Assembly (NCBI RefSeq): GCF_000250675.2
Contig: NC_018681.1
Location: forward strand, 7,564,001 to 7,628,000
Origin: Nocardia brasiliensis ATCC 700358
GTDB lineage: Bacteria; Actinomycetota; Actinomycetes; Mycobacteriales; Mycobacteriaceae
Reading direction: 5' to 3'
DNA: 64,000 bases
Below the pieces are notes generated by a model. The model saw only the letters and a program-made list of their open reading frames with translations. It searched no databases and had not been told where the DNA came from. Below are positions 16,630-24,898 of this stretch, piece by piece (position 1 is the first letter of the stretch; the number at the start of each line of letters is the position of its first letter). Both the position numbers and the translations under genes were made by a program.

Positions 16630-17595
16630 TCAGCCTCGCTCGTTGCGGCGGCTGGTGCGGCGATAGGCCGAAGGCGGAGTCGCAAAGTGGTCGAGGAACG
16701 CTTGGCGGAGAGTTTCGGTGGAGCCGAAACCGCAACGGCGGGCCACCGCGGTGAGCGGGAGGTCGGTGCCGGCCAGCAGTTCGGCGGCGGCTTTGGTGCG
16801 CATCGCACGCACGTAACGGCTGGGAGTCGTGCCGAGGTGGGTGTCGAACAAGCGGGTGAGCTGGCGGGCGCTCAGGCCGACCCGGTCTGCCAGGGTGGGA
16901 GCGCTCAGGTCGGCGTCGATGTGGCCGGTGATGTGGCCGACCAGATCACCCACCACCCGATGGTTGGGTGGCGACGCGGCGACGTACATGCTGATCTGCG
17001 CCTGATTGCCCGGGCGCTGTAGGTAGACGACCAGGCTCTTCGCGATATCGCGGGCCAGGGTCGGGCCGTGGTCTTCCTCGATCAATGCGAGTGTCACATC
17101 GAGTGCACTGGTCACCCCGGCCGCGGTGTAGACCGCGCCGTCCTTGATGAACAATGGCGCCGGATCGACGGTTACCAGCGGATACATTCGTGCCAGATCG
17201 GCCGCGTATTCCCAGTGTGTGGTCGCCCGTTTGCCGTCGAGCAGTCCTGCGGCGGCGAGCACGAACGCCCCGGAGCAGATCGAGACGATCCGCCTGCTCG
17301 AGGCGGCCAGTCTGCGGATATGGGTGAGCGTCGGCCCGTGCGTGGTCACCCATCGGCTGCCCGGCCCACCCGCGACGATCAGGGTGTCGAGCGGACCATC
17401 GAGCCGATCGATTCGCTGTGCCGCGAGCAGGCTCAGCCCGGAACTGCATCGCATCGGCCCTTCCTCGACCCCGGCGAGGCCCACCCGATAGGACGGCCGC
17501 TCGACGGCACGGTTGGCGAAATCGAACACCTCTGTGGTGCAGGCGATTTCAAGCAGAGCCGCGTCGGGATAGCCGACGACGACAACGTTGCGCAT
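16630..17595 (-). CDS. GlxA-family AraC regulator with DJ-1/PfpI domain
   Basis: A 321-aa transcription regulator. Residues 1-~170 form a DJ-1/PfpI (amidotransferase-like) domain with the nucleophile-elbow Cys in SICSGAFVLAAAGLLDG. Residues ~210-315 carry two AraC HTH motifs, including LADRVGLSARQLTRLF and AVARRCGFGSTETLRQAF. Such proteins usually control nearby metabolic genes. The divergent PfpI gene at 17692 begins 96 bp away, so it is the likely target. Confidence 0.93.
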   Translation of the reverse strand: MRNVVVVGYPDAALLEIACTTEVFDFANRAVERPSYRVGLAGVEEGPMRCSSGLSLLAAQRIDRLDGPLDTLIVAGGPGSRWVTTHGPTLTHIRRLAASSRRIVSICSGAFVLAAAGLLDGKRATTHWEYAADLARMYPLVTVDPAPLFIKDGAVYTAAGVTSALDVTLALIEEDHGPTLARDIAKSLVVYLQRPGNQAQISMYVAASPPNHRVVGDLVGHITGHIDADLSAPTLADRVGLSARQLTRLFDTHLGTTPSRYVRAMRTKAAAELLAGTDLPLTAVARRCGFGSTETLRQAFLDHFATPPSAYRRTSRRNERG

Positions 17596-17691
17596 ACCGC
17601 CGACCCTACGCTGACCGGCCGATGGACATGGTTCGCAGGATTTCGGACAACGCCCCCGCACCGCCCCGTGGCTCGCGCGATCCTGGAGCAC

Positions 17692-18435
17692 ATGACCGAC
17701 GAAACGAAGACCATTGCGTGCGTGCTGTTTCCGGGCGTCGACCCGCTGGATCTGATCGGGCCGATGCAACCGCTCGGCTTCCTCGGCCATGTGCTGCCAG
17801 GATGGCGCACGGTGGCCGTGGGCGAGCAATTGATCGCGTACGAAACTGACGGCGGCCCTTTACGTCTCACGCCGAGCCATACTTTCGCCGAGGTGCCTGC
17901 GCCTGACGTGCTCGTGGTGCCCGGCGCTTCGACACCGCTGTTTCGCGCGATGTCCGATCGCGTCCTGACCGACTATGTCCGCTCCGCCGCCGAGCACGCG
18001 CAGATCGTCGCCTCGGTGTGCTCGGGATCACTGCTGCTCGCCGCGGCAGGTCTGCTCGACGGACGCAAGGCCACCACGCACTGGACGGCCTTCGATCTGC
18101 TGGCCGAGCTCGGCGTGCACCCGGTGCGGGCACGCTGGGTGGAAGACGGCCGATTCGTCACCGCCGCAGGCCAATCCGCCGGCATCGACATGGGCCTGCA
18201 TTTGGTCGAGCGGCTCGGCGGTACCGATATCGCCAGGCTGACACAGTACGCGATGGAGTACGACCCCGAGCCGCCACTGGGCAGGCTCGACTGGCAGCAA
18301 GCACCGCACGAATTCTTCGATCCGTTCGTGCGGGAGTGGGTCACCGACGGACTCGCCGACAACCCGGAATTGGCAGCGTCTTTGCTGGAGCGTGCCCGGG
18401 CAGGGCAGGCCCTGCGGCAAAGCACCGCACAATGA
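17692..18435 (+). CDS. DJ-1/PfpI family protein, isonitrile hydratase-like
   Basis: A 247-aa DJ-1/PfpI protein. Cys110 lies in the nucleophile elbow SVCSGSLLLAAAGLLDG, followed by ATTHWTAFDLLAELG, both typical of isonitrile hydratases (InhA), which turn isonitriles into N-formamides. FPGVDPLDLIGPMQ contains the conserved Asp near the active site. A C-terminal extension of ~50 residues is also seen in that branch. It is divergent from the GlxA regulator and probably controlled by it. Substrate assignment is by resemblance only. Confidence 0.85.
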   Translation: MTDETKTIACVLFPGVDPLDLIGPMQPLGFLGHVLPGWRTVAVGEQLIAYETDGGPLRLTPSHTFAEVPAPDVLVVPGASTPLFRAMSDRVLTDYVRSAAEHAQIVASVCSGSLLLAAAGLLDGRKATTHWTAFDLLAELGVHPVRARWVEDGRFVTAAGQSAGIDMGLHLVERLGGTDIARLTQYAMEYDPEPPLGRLDWQQAPHEFFDPFVREWVTDGLADNPELAASLLERARAGQALRQSTAQ

Positions 18436-18461
18436 GCGGCTCGGCGTGGTGAACCAGCCCC

Positions 18462-18908
18462 TCAGGGCTGTTCGGGATCGACTCTGCGCGGCTTGGCCAC
18501 GCGCCGGATCCCGGCGGCCGGGGCATCCCGTTTTCGTCGCTGGGCGGCGAGATCGACGACACTTGCCTCGTGCTCGCCTGCGCCGTCCTCGACTGGGCCG
18601 GCGTCGAGCGGCCATTCCCCGGTTTCGCGCTGCAGTTCCGATCGCATGACAGGTCTGGTCGGGGCGGGGTCGAAGACGGTGCCCGGCGCCTGCCACGGTT
18701 TGCGCGCGGGTTCCCCCGCGTCGTGCTTCATTCGTCGCGGGCGGTGGGGCAGCCGGATGAGCTTCGACTCGCCGTCGCTCGCGTCGGGCTGATCGGTCTC
18801 GGCCGCCCGTAGGCCTTCCAGCTTCCGGCGTACCCGTTCCACCGCATCGAGCCTGTCTTCGCCGGGTCCCGGCGGGGATCCCCGCTCCGGCTCGTCCCGG
18901 TCCGACAT
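18462..18908 (-). CDS. Hypothetical polar, disordered protein
   Basis: A 148-aa hydrophilic protein rich in Arg, Glu, Asp, Pro and Gly, with no membrane helix or recognised domain. SKLIRLPHRPRRMK and VVDLAAQRRKRD are basic patches that could contact nucleic acid or membrane. The ATG at 18908 gives a plausible N-terminus (MSDRDEPERG). It is convergent with the PfpI gene. Coding status is supported only by the length of the frame and its codon use. The 311 bp between it and the next gene (18909-19219) holds no gene that I can support. Confidence 0.45.
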   Translation of the reverse strand: MSDRDEPERGSPPGPGEDRLDAVERVRRKLEGLRAAETDQPDASDGESKLIRLPHRPRRMKHDAGEPARKPWQAPGTVFDPAPTRPVMRSELQRETGEWPLDAGPVEDGAGEHEASVVDLAAQRRKRDAPAAGIRRVAKPRRVDPEQP

Positions 18909-19219
18909 CGTCCTAGCAGCCTGTGGGCGCGACGACACCCGTCGGCACCGCGGATCGAGCTCTGAACATTTTCCTGATTACGTCACTCACGCCCGTATTC
19001 TCTCTCAGGACGTCCGGGCGTGTCGCCTACCCTCGGGTTCCGGACGCGATCGCAGGTGACCGCCCTGGTCCGTCAGGTGAGCCCGTGCGCCACGGCGGCC
19101 GCGGTCACACTGGCCCCCGCGAACGCTTTGCCAGGCAGCAGCCCGGGCTGGGGCCGTCCGATCCCGCCCGCAAGCCCCCCTGCTCGGCCATCAGCGATTG
19201 CGCCACCAAACCAACCGCA

Positions 19220-19738
19220 ATGGTGGACCATTCGAGCATGACGGGGGACGCTCCGGAACCAGCACAGCGCGCGCAGGCGACAACCGAGCAGATGACCGCG
19301 ATGCGGGACCAAGTCGACCAGTTGGTCGATGAGGCAGCCCGGCAAGGCAGGCAAGCCCGCGACTGGGCACGATTCTGGAACACCACTCATATCGTGCTCG
19401 GGTTCCCCGCCGCGGTGCTCGCGGCCATCTCCGGAGCCACCGGGCTGGCCTCTGCCGATCTTCGCGTACCCGCCGCGCTGCTCGCGCTGATTTCCGCCGG
19501 GCTCTCGGCCGGTGCGGGCTTTCTGCGCAGTGACGTCCGCGCCGCCGCGAACTCGAACCGCAAACGCGGCTGGCGCGCACTGGAAGCAGAAGCCCGCCTG
19601 GTCCAAGTCCAGGAGGCCTACGCAGACCCACCTGCTCTGTACGGGGCCCTGCGCCGACTCCTGGAGCAACGCAAAGCCGTGATGGCGAACAATTCCGACT
19701 CCGGCCCGGACCCGAGACCCACCGACATCGCCGGCTGA
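19220..19738 (+). CDS. SLATT-like two-helix membrane protein
   Basis: A ~172-aa protein with an N-terminal coiled helix, then two membrane helices (around TTHIVLGFPAAVLAAISGA and AALLALISAGLSAGAGFL), a short turn between them and a C-terminal helix starting RKRGWRALEAEARLVQVQ. This order matches SLATT effectors, predicted membrane pores often linked to nucleotide-signal or conflict systems. No SMODS, SLOG or TIR partner is next to it, so a role is not assigned. A start at 19238 is also possible. The gene ends 18 bp before the left copy of a long direct repeat. Confidence 0.55.
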   Translation: MVDHSSMTGDAPEPAQRAQATTEQMTAMRDQVDQLVDEAARQGRQARDWARFWNTTHIVLGFPAAVLAAISGATGLASADLRVPAALLALISAGLSAGAGFLRSDVRAAANSNRKRGWRALEAEARLVQVQEAYADPPALYGALRRLLEQRKAVMANNSDSGPDPRPTDIAG

Positions 19739-19756
19739 TGTTCGCCGCGCCTGGTA

Positions 19757-19899
19757 ATCGAAAGGCGCCGGCGGGGGTATTGCGAGTCGACCTACTAGAG
19801 GAGGTTGCTCATGCATCGCGCGAACGAGGTCGACGACAACGAGACGGACGAGCCGAAGGGCGGACGACCGGGCCCCACCGATGAGGGGCGCGACGGGGG
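19757..19899. repeat. Left copy of island-flanking direct repeat
   Basis: About 143 bp, matching 24543-24685 with 5 mismatches visible by eye (about 96% identity) and no gaps, a spacing of 4786 bp. It includes the ribosome-binding site and the first ~30 codons of the small gene that is complete in the right copy (ATG at 19811 here). After GGGG at its 3' end the sequence changes abruptly, so the small gene is truncated here. Confidence 0.85.
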
Positions 19900-19919
19900 C
19901 ACGAGTGGATGCGGGGCAC

Positions 19920-20546
19920 CTACTGGGACGACTGTCCGAGCCTGGACGGTGAGGCGGGCACGAGGTCGTGGATTAGAACATCGAAGTTCGGTGCGGCCGG
20001 CCAGCTCGGGCGCAGCGTCCCTACTCGATACCAGCCCCATTTACGGTAGGTGGTGTATGCACGCTCGTTGTCTGGCTGAACCAGCAGGGTAGCGCGGCTC
20101 TCAGGACGGCCCGCGAGTAGTTCGTCGTGGAGAGCGTGGGCGATCCCTCGGCCGGTCAGCTCAGAGCGGACCATGATCTCGCTGAGCGCGAACGTCCTGT
20201 GTCCGTCCTCTACGGTGAACTCCGCGAGGTCGCCCTCAGCGAGCTGTAGTCCGGTCCACCAAGCGGTTCCCTCGTGCAGAGGCCAACCCCACGCTTGACC
20301 ACCTGGTTCGCCGTCGATCAGAGCGACGGCCAACTCGAATCCAGGTTGGCGGCCGGGATCGGTGTACGCGTCGAACCGCTGCATGAACGCCTCTGGCGCT
20401 TCGAAGTCCTCGCCTGATTCGATGGCGTCAACATAGGCCCCTCGAAAAATGGCTTCAACCTTGGGCCGGATACCTCGTGCCTGCTCGGCCGAGTACCGCT
20501 GAAACTCGAGACCCGGCAGGGTCGAGGCTGGTTGCTCGGTGGTCAC
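19920..20546 (-). CDS. GNAT-family N-acetyltransferase
   Basis: A 208-aa acetyltransferase. The acetyl-CoA loop is seen in ALSEIMVRSELTGRGIAHAL (R/Q-x-x-G-x-G/A pattern), followed by NERAYTTYRKWGWYRVG near the C-terminus. Its start overlaps the stop of the XRE-TPR gene by 4 bp, a common actinobacterial pairing. The substrate is unknown. It is the first gene inside the repeat-flanked island, with its 3' end 20 bp from the left repeat. Confidence 0.88.
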   Translation of the reverse strand: MTTEQPASTLPGLEFQRYSAEQARGIRPKVEAIFRGAYVDAIESGEDFEAPEAFMQRFDAYTDPGRQPGFELAVALIDGEPGGQAWGWPLHEGTAWWTGLQLAEGDLAEFTVEDGHRTFALSEIMVRSELTGRGIAHALHDELLAGRPESRATLLVQPDNERAYTTYRKWGWYRVGTLRPSWPAAPNFDVLIHDLVPASPSRLGQSSQ

Positions 20547-21823
20547 GTCGTCGCCGCCTGTCGCGTCAGCATGTCGAATCGTTCGGGAAATTCACTGGAC
20601 GAGTCAACAGGGAAGGCTTTCCGAACTGGTTCCAGCACTCGCAATGTGCGTGTAGAAGACACCGAATCTTCAAGGTCAGCTAGGACAGTCAGCCCCTGGT
20701 CTACCGCGCCGTTGATGTCGCCGATGTTGGCAAGAGCTGCCGCCCAGCCTGCTCGGTAAACTGCGGCGTTACGAGCGCCAGCTTGGGCTAGGGCGAGTCC
20801 GGCCGAGAGGTCGGCCGCTTGGGTGAACGACCCGAGATCGCCGAATCCGCGAATCTCATGGAACCGAACCTCTGTGGGCGACATGAAGGTAAGCCACTCG
20901 GGGCACTGGTCGGCAGGTTCATGTTCAAGAGCGAAATCGAGTTCACGCCAGGCGGTTGCGACTGCCCGGCCGAATCCAGTTCGATCGCCGAGAACGCCAT
21001 ACGCCTGCGCTTGGCGCGTCGCGATCAAGGCGTGAATCCGGCCCGGCGGATGGCCTCGGGTGAGGTCTTGGGCGCGGGCAACGTGGCCTAGCGCCCTGTG
21101 TGGATTTCCGTTGCCGACCCGGCTCAGCCAGATCGATTGGTGCGCAGCGTTGAGACAGACGTGCACGGTCAGTTCGTCGTCGCCAGCTTGGTTCGCCAAG
21201 GAGAACGCGTCGGCGTAGCAACGCAACGCGAGCGAGTGCATATCGGCATCGTAGGCAAGCCACCCTGCCAGTGCCGCAAGGTTTCCCGCAGCGCTCATGA
21301 AAAGCTTGCCCGCAGACTCATCGAACGTGCAGGTTTCAAGAAGGTCTTTCGCCAGGTCTAGCCTGTCGACTGCCTCGCGCACGAGAGAGACCCCTCCGAC
21401 TACCTGGTCACGACTGTTCAAGTCGGAGACGCGCTCCATAAGCCGCCTAGCGTCACCGATGCCGATGCGGCTCAGCGGTGAAGCCGACCCGGCGAGGGCG
21501 GCACCGATCGCGATCCCGAAATCTCGCCGCTTCACCTCGTCCTCCAGCACAATCGACTGCTCGAGCACCGCGAGCGTGCGGTGCGGCCCGCCATCCATTG
21601 CAGCACGGAAGCGGGCACGCTGCTCGTCGGTCAGCCGTGCAAGTGCGGTGTCCAACGCCTGCGCGGATTCGCCGCGGACGGGGCGATCCGGTGTCGCCTT
21701 TTCCCACTTCCGCACGGTGGGCTCGCTGTACCCCAGATCTTCACCGAACCGCGCTTTTGTCAGCCGCAATGCGCACTCACGCAGCGCCGCGACCTCGATG
21801 CCTGTCCATCTATTGACGATCAT
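20543..21823 (-). CDS. XRE-family regulator with C-terminal TPR-like region
   Basis: A 426-aa regulator. The N-terminal Cro/C1 HTH reads ALRLTKARFGEDLGYSEPTVRKWEK, and a long helical TPR-like region follows (e.g. LALRCYADAFSLANQAGDDE, AHVARAQDLTRG). Proteins of this layout are abundant in actinobacterial genomic islands and often sense a peptide or small molecule. It is translationally coupled to the GNAT gene. The third-position GC is visibly lower than in the flanking chromosome, which fits transfer. Confidence 0.88.
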   Translation of the reverse strand: MIVNRWTGIEVAALRECALRLTKARFGEDLGYSEPTVRKWEKATPDRPVRGESAQALDTALARLTDEQRARFRAAMDGGPHRTLAVLEQSIVLEDEVKRRDFGIAIGAALAGSASPLSRIGIGDARRLMERVSDLNSRDQVVGGVSLVREAVDRLDLAKDLLETCTFDESAGKLFMSAAGNLAALAGWLAYDADMHSLALRCYADAFSLANQAGDDELTVHVCLNAAHQSIWLSRVGNGNPHRALGHVARAQDLTRGHPPGRIHALIATRQAQAYGVLGDRTGFGRAVATAWRELDFALEHEPADQCPEWLTFMSPTEVRFHEIRGFGDLGSFTQAADLSAGLALAQAGARNAAVYRAGWAAALANIGDINGAVDQGLTVLADLEDSVSSTRTLRVLEPVRKAFPVDSSSEFPERFDMLTRQAATT

Positions 21824-22052
21824 CGCCGCCCCTGTTCGTGCTCACAACGCACTCTTTCGGAAGCGTATCGCTTCCGTGCGGTTCTTTGTCTGGGATCGAA
21901 CTCGCTGGTCCGCGACTCTCGATGTAGGTCCCGACGCCGGTTGGAAGGCGCTTCCTCTTCCGCACACCACTCGTGTTGAACCGCAAGGTAGGTGTGTGTG
22001 CCGCCCCGGCGTCGGGTGCTTCGCACCGACGAGCGACCAGGAGGCGCAGGCG

Positions 22053-22418
22053 ATGGGTTCGGACGACGAATTGCGTTCACCGTTGAAGGTGACGCCACAG
22101 CAGAGCTACTACGCGCAGCGGTACTACCTCGAGCACCACGGCACACCTGAGCAGGTAGCCGAGTTCTCCGCGGCCGGGCCACCGCCACCAGAGAAGACGG
22201 ACGGGGTCACCGGGAAGATCCTGTACTACGAAGCGAACACGCCGACGGTCGAAGAGGTCGCTGCCCTGCTGTCGGAGATGGAAGAGGCGGGCTGGATCAC
22301 TGGCGCAACACGGCAGACGCTTGCCGAGCTGCCGCCCGAGGACGGCGTCGCCGTGCTGAAAGCTCGCATGGTGGAACCAGATTCCGACCAGCCGCAACCG
22401 CCCGCCGGGATCGAGTGA
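22053..22418 (+). CDS. Hypothetical island protein
   Basis: A 121-aa hydrophilic acidic protein with no family I recognise. Notable segments are VTPQQSYYAQRYYLEHHGTP and a helical PTVEEVAALLSEMEEAGWITG. GGAGGCGCAGGCG precedes the ATG. It opens a run of small same-strand genes (22053-24238) with gaps of 4-70 bp or overlaps, probably one operon, divergent from the XRE regulator. Confidence 0.6.
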   Translation: MGSDDELRSPLKVTPQQSYYAQRYYLEHHGTPEQVAEFSAAGPPPPEKTDGVTGKILYYEANTPTVEEVAALLSEMEEAGWITGATRQTLAELPPEDGVAVLKARMVEPDSDQPQPPAGIE

Positions 22419-22424
22419 CCCGCC

Positions 22425-22901
22425 ATGCCGAACACCGAGATACCAACGGAAAAGCGTGCGGCGGCGTTGGAATCGAAACGCCGGTTCCATGAGGTCACGT
22501 GCGGGTTGTCTACCCGGATACGGCCGGAGTTCGCGCGACTCGAGTTCACGGTCGGCAGCGTCGGCGCGGTCATGATGCCCGCGCACATCGGCGCATTGGT
22601 CAAAGCGCGAATGCTGGCCCAGCCCTACGGCCAAGCAGGGCCGATCGTTTCGCATCCACGCTCGAAACGGTGGACGCTCCTCGTGCGCCCCGACATTCCG
22701 TACGACATCCCGCTTTTCGCAGAGTTGAACCGGGACAACGTATCTGTGGTTCCGATCGGTAGCGAGGTCCCGTTGCCCTCACCGTTCGCTCAACCCCTCA
22801 GCTACCGGGAGTGGGTACTCGAACCGATCGACGACTTCCAGCCCTCGGGCCTTGCGGTAGTGAACATGATCCGGTCCTGTGTATCCCTGCTCCGGCGGTA
22901 A
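22425..22901 (+). CDS. Hypothetical island protein, actinobacterial family
   Basis: A 158-aa protein. GAVMMPAHIGALVKARM, GPIVSHPRSKRWTLLVRP and PLPSPFAQPLSYREWVLEP recall a widespread actinobacterial family of small proteins in XRE-linked loci, sometimes annotated by distant likeness to primase/polymerase N-terminal domains. I cannot confirm that. No catalytic motif is evident. It starts 6 bp after the previous stop, so it is cotranscribed. Confidence 0.6.
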   Translation: MPNTEIPTEKRAAALESKRRFHEVTCGLSTRIRPEFARLEFTVGSVGAVMMPAHIGALVKARMLAQPYGQAGPIVSHPRSKRWTLLVRPDIPYDIPLFAELNRDNVSVVPIGSEVPLPSPFAQPLSYREWVLEPIDDFQPSGLAVVNMIRSCVSLLRR

Positions 22902-22904
22902 CCC

Positions 22905-23258
22905 ATGGCCCGCCGCCGCAACGAACGCGACCGCGGGATGCATGACGCATTCGCGGTGTGCCTCGGCTCCTTCCTCGATATCAACGCCGGTCTCGGTGGG
23001 ATCGCTCTGCGCCGCTCGACCGAGATCGCGCCGTCGGTGCGGCACCTGCTCGCCGACTATCACAAGGACACCGTTGACAGGTTGTGGAACGCACCCGCAG
23101 ACAGCCGACCGCAGATGCATCGCGCAGACGGAACGGTCGATGTTCTCGATGAGGACGGCTGGGTGTGCGAGCCGGAGCCGGACGGACCCGTAATCGACGT
23201 CGAACCTATCAGCGTGAGCGATACGGCTGGGACCTCCAGCCCAGCACGGAGCGGCTGA
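22905..23258 (+). CDS. Hypothetical island protein
   Basis: A 117-aa protein with a basic N-terminus (MARRRNERDRGMHD), a central helix (AVCLGSFLDINAGLGG) and an acidic, Pro-rich C-terminus. No family is recognised. The gene starts 3 bp after the preceding stop. Its 3' end may overlap the true start of the next frame. Confidence 0.5.
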   Translation: MARRRNERDRGMHDAFAVCLGSFLDINAGLGGIALRRSTEIAPSVRHLLADYHKDTVDRLWNAPADSRPQMHRADGTVDVLDEDGWVCEPEPDGPVIDVEPISVSDTAGTSSPARSG

Positions 23259-23266
23259 TCTTCAAC

Positions 23267-23512
23267 GTGGTGCACGGAACCGACATGCTGGCCTCGGCGA
23301 CCGGCGAAGCGCCGCGAGATGAATTCGACCGGATACCCGAAGTCACCAAGAACACGTTGCGCCGCTATGGGATTCACACGATGGCGACGTTGTCGGATAT
23401 GACCGACGCGCAGCTGTGCGAATTCGAGAACCTAGGACCGGCCAGGGTCGAAAAGCTGCGCGTCGGCATCACGAAGTGGAAAGCGAAGTGCGCTGCAAGG
23501 TCGGGAACCTGA
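23267..23512 (+). CDS. Small protein with RpoA-CTD-like helix-hairpin-helix
   Basis: About 80 aa; GTG 23267, GTG 23270 and ATG 23285 are all possible starts, none with a clear ribosome-binding site. The segment NTLRRYGIHTMATLSDMTDAQLCEFENLGPARVEKLR matches by pattern the HhH of the RNA polymerase alpha C-terminal domain (L-x-x-x-G-I-x-T-V-x-x-L, L-x-x-x-x-N-L-G-x-x-S); the visible core is ENLGPARVEKLR. It may bind DNA or mimic alpha-CTD. Confidence 0.5.
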   Translation: MVHGTDMLASATGEAPRDEFDRIPEVTKNTLRRYGIHTMATLSDMTDAQLCEFENLGPARVEKLRVGITKWKAKCAARSGT

Positions 23513-23582
23513 AGCTGCTGCAGCCTCTTCGCAGACCTGCGCAGAAGTACTGGGCGCACAAGGTCGCCCAGACTAAGGAAAG

Positions 23583-24041
23583 ATGGGGTCTCCCATGTTA
23601 TATCGTTGTAACGCAATTCTTTTCGCTGGACTACTATGCTGCGCCCCGCTTGGCGGAGCGGCGACCGCCGGTGCACATTCGGAGTTCGTTCCCGCCAAGT
23701 CTTGCGGGTTCGAGTTCACCCACAGTCGGCCGTCGGTGTACCCACCGCAGATCATCGGTAATGGCTTCGCCCAGTGCGACGTGCCGCCCATCGAGCACAT
23801 TCTGACTCTGGCACTGGAGTACAACCAAGGGGGTAAATGGATGAACGCCGCCTACATCACCGATGCGGGGATCCCGCCGGGGCCGCCGAACTCCCGGTCG
23901 TACGAGGTGAAGGCAGCCTGTTACGCGGGAACCTGGCGTGTCAGTATGAGCGTCGCTGGCAAGCTGCAAGGAAACCCGTTCGTGTTCAGCGACTCCTCGA
24001 CCACGCGCGACGTGCCGACCAGCCAATGCCCGAGCCGATGA
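23583..24041 (+). CDS. Secreted hypothetical protein
   Basis: A 152-aa protein with a signal peptide (short N-terminus with Arg, hydrophobic AILFAGLLCCAPLGG, AGA-like cleavage site). The mature part has four or more Cys and no recognised domain. GGAAAG precedes the start region. The last base pairs overlap the next gene start (ATGA). It may face the periplasm or medium, unlike its cytoplasmic island neighbours. Confidence 0.55.
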   Translation: MGSPMLYRCNAILFAGLLCCAPLGGAATAGAHSEFVPAKSCGFEFTHSRPSVYPPQIIGNGFAQCDVPPIEHILTLALEYNQGGKWMNAAYITDAGIPPGPPNSRSYEVKAACYAGTWRVSMSVAGKLQGNPFVFSDSSTTRDVPTSQCPSR

Positions 24042-24238
24042 AAGGACAACCGGTGCCGGAGCCTATCGACGTGAGCAAGTCGCGGGAGCTGCGCGACAAG
24101 ATCCAACCGATCTACGAGGAAACCGTCGCGCTGCTCGGTGCCGAGCACGCTGCGGCGGTCTCATTACAGCAGGCCGTGCGCGAACTCGCGGCCGCCGCGC
24201 CTGTCCCGCGGCAGTATGGCGATTACGACGCGGGCTGA
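24038..24238 (+). CDS. Small helical hypothetical protein
   Basis: A 66-aa protein, mainly one long helix (SKSRELRDKIQPIYEETVAL) followed by AAAVSLQQAVRELAAAA. It is coupled to the secreted-protein gene by an ATGA overlap. No family is recognised. It is the last clear gene of the island operon; 24239-24542 (304 bp) holds no gene I can support. Confidence 0.5.
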   Translation: MKGQPVPEPIDVSKSRELRDKIQPIYEETVALLGAEHAAAVSLQQAVRELAAAAPVPRQYGDYDAG

Positions 24239-24542
24239 CACGCCAAGAGCGCCCCGACCTGATGACAGGCCGGAGCAGCGCCTCGAACGACGCGCCCGCC
24301 CAACCGGCGCCTCGGCCGGGCGGGAAGCACAGCAGGCGCGCGAACCACGCGGCGCGGGTGAGGTTCTCGAACGTCCGGGAGGTCTCGCCGGTTTCGCGGC
24401 TTCGGTCTACGACAACGGACAACATCGTCATCCCGCCGATCAACCTGGTGCTGCGCGCTGTCTGCCAGGACCGCTGACCAGCGGACTCGAGCCCCACCGA
24501 CAACCTCACCCGAAAGTCGCCGAGAACGCATCGTCTCGTGTG

Positions 24543-24686
24543 ATCGAAACGTGCCGGCGGGGGTATTGCGAGTCGACCTACTAGAGGAGGTTGCTCATGC
24601 ATCGCGCGAACGAGGTCGACCACAACGAGACGGACGAGCCGAAGGGCGGACGGCCGGGTCCCACCGATGAGGGGCGCGACGGGGGG
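24543..24686. repeat. Right copy of island-flanking direct repeat
   Basis: Direct-repeat partner of 19757-19899. The match starts at ATCGAAA and runs through the ribosome-binding site and 5' part of the small gene at 24597. Here the gene continues to a proper stop, so this side carries the intact target gene. Confidence 0.85.
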
Positions 24687-24752
24687 ATGGCGACGCGGGA
24701 GATCGCACCCGAGTTGACCGAGACCGACGGAGCACAGGAACCTCCGGACTGA
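24597..24752 (+). CDS. Small acidic protein gene, intact copy at island edge
   Basis: A 51-aa hydrophilic peptide (MHRANEVDHNETDEPKGGRP at its start, TDGAQEPPD at its end) preceded by AGAGGAGG. Its first 30 codons are duplicated at 19811 on the other side of the island. The good ribosome-binding site and the conservation of frame between copies suggest a real gene. Function unknown. Confidence 0.5.
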   Translation: MHRANEVDHNETDEPKGGRPGPTDEGRDGGMATREIAPELTETDGAQEPPD

Positions 24753-24898
24753 GCGCGCTGAGGGCGGATCCGTTCGCGGGAACCGCGTATATCCGGGCTG
24801 ACCTCGATCGATATCAGGGGCTTCCCGGATCCCGCGACCGGTCATGGCTACCTACGCTGAAAACTCCATCGCGACTTTCGGAGGGCGGGCCGAAAATC

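Noticed and set aside
24239..24542. Several short overlapping frames before the right repeat
   Set aside because: None has a ribosome-binding site, good codon bias or family likeness; too weak to call.
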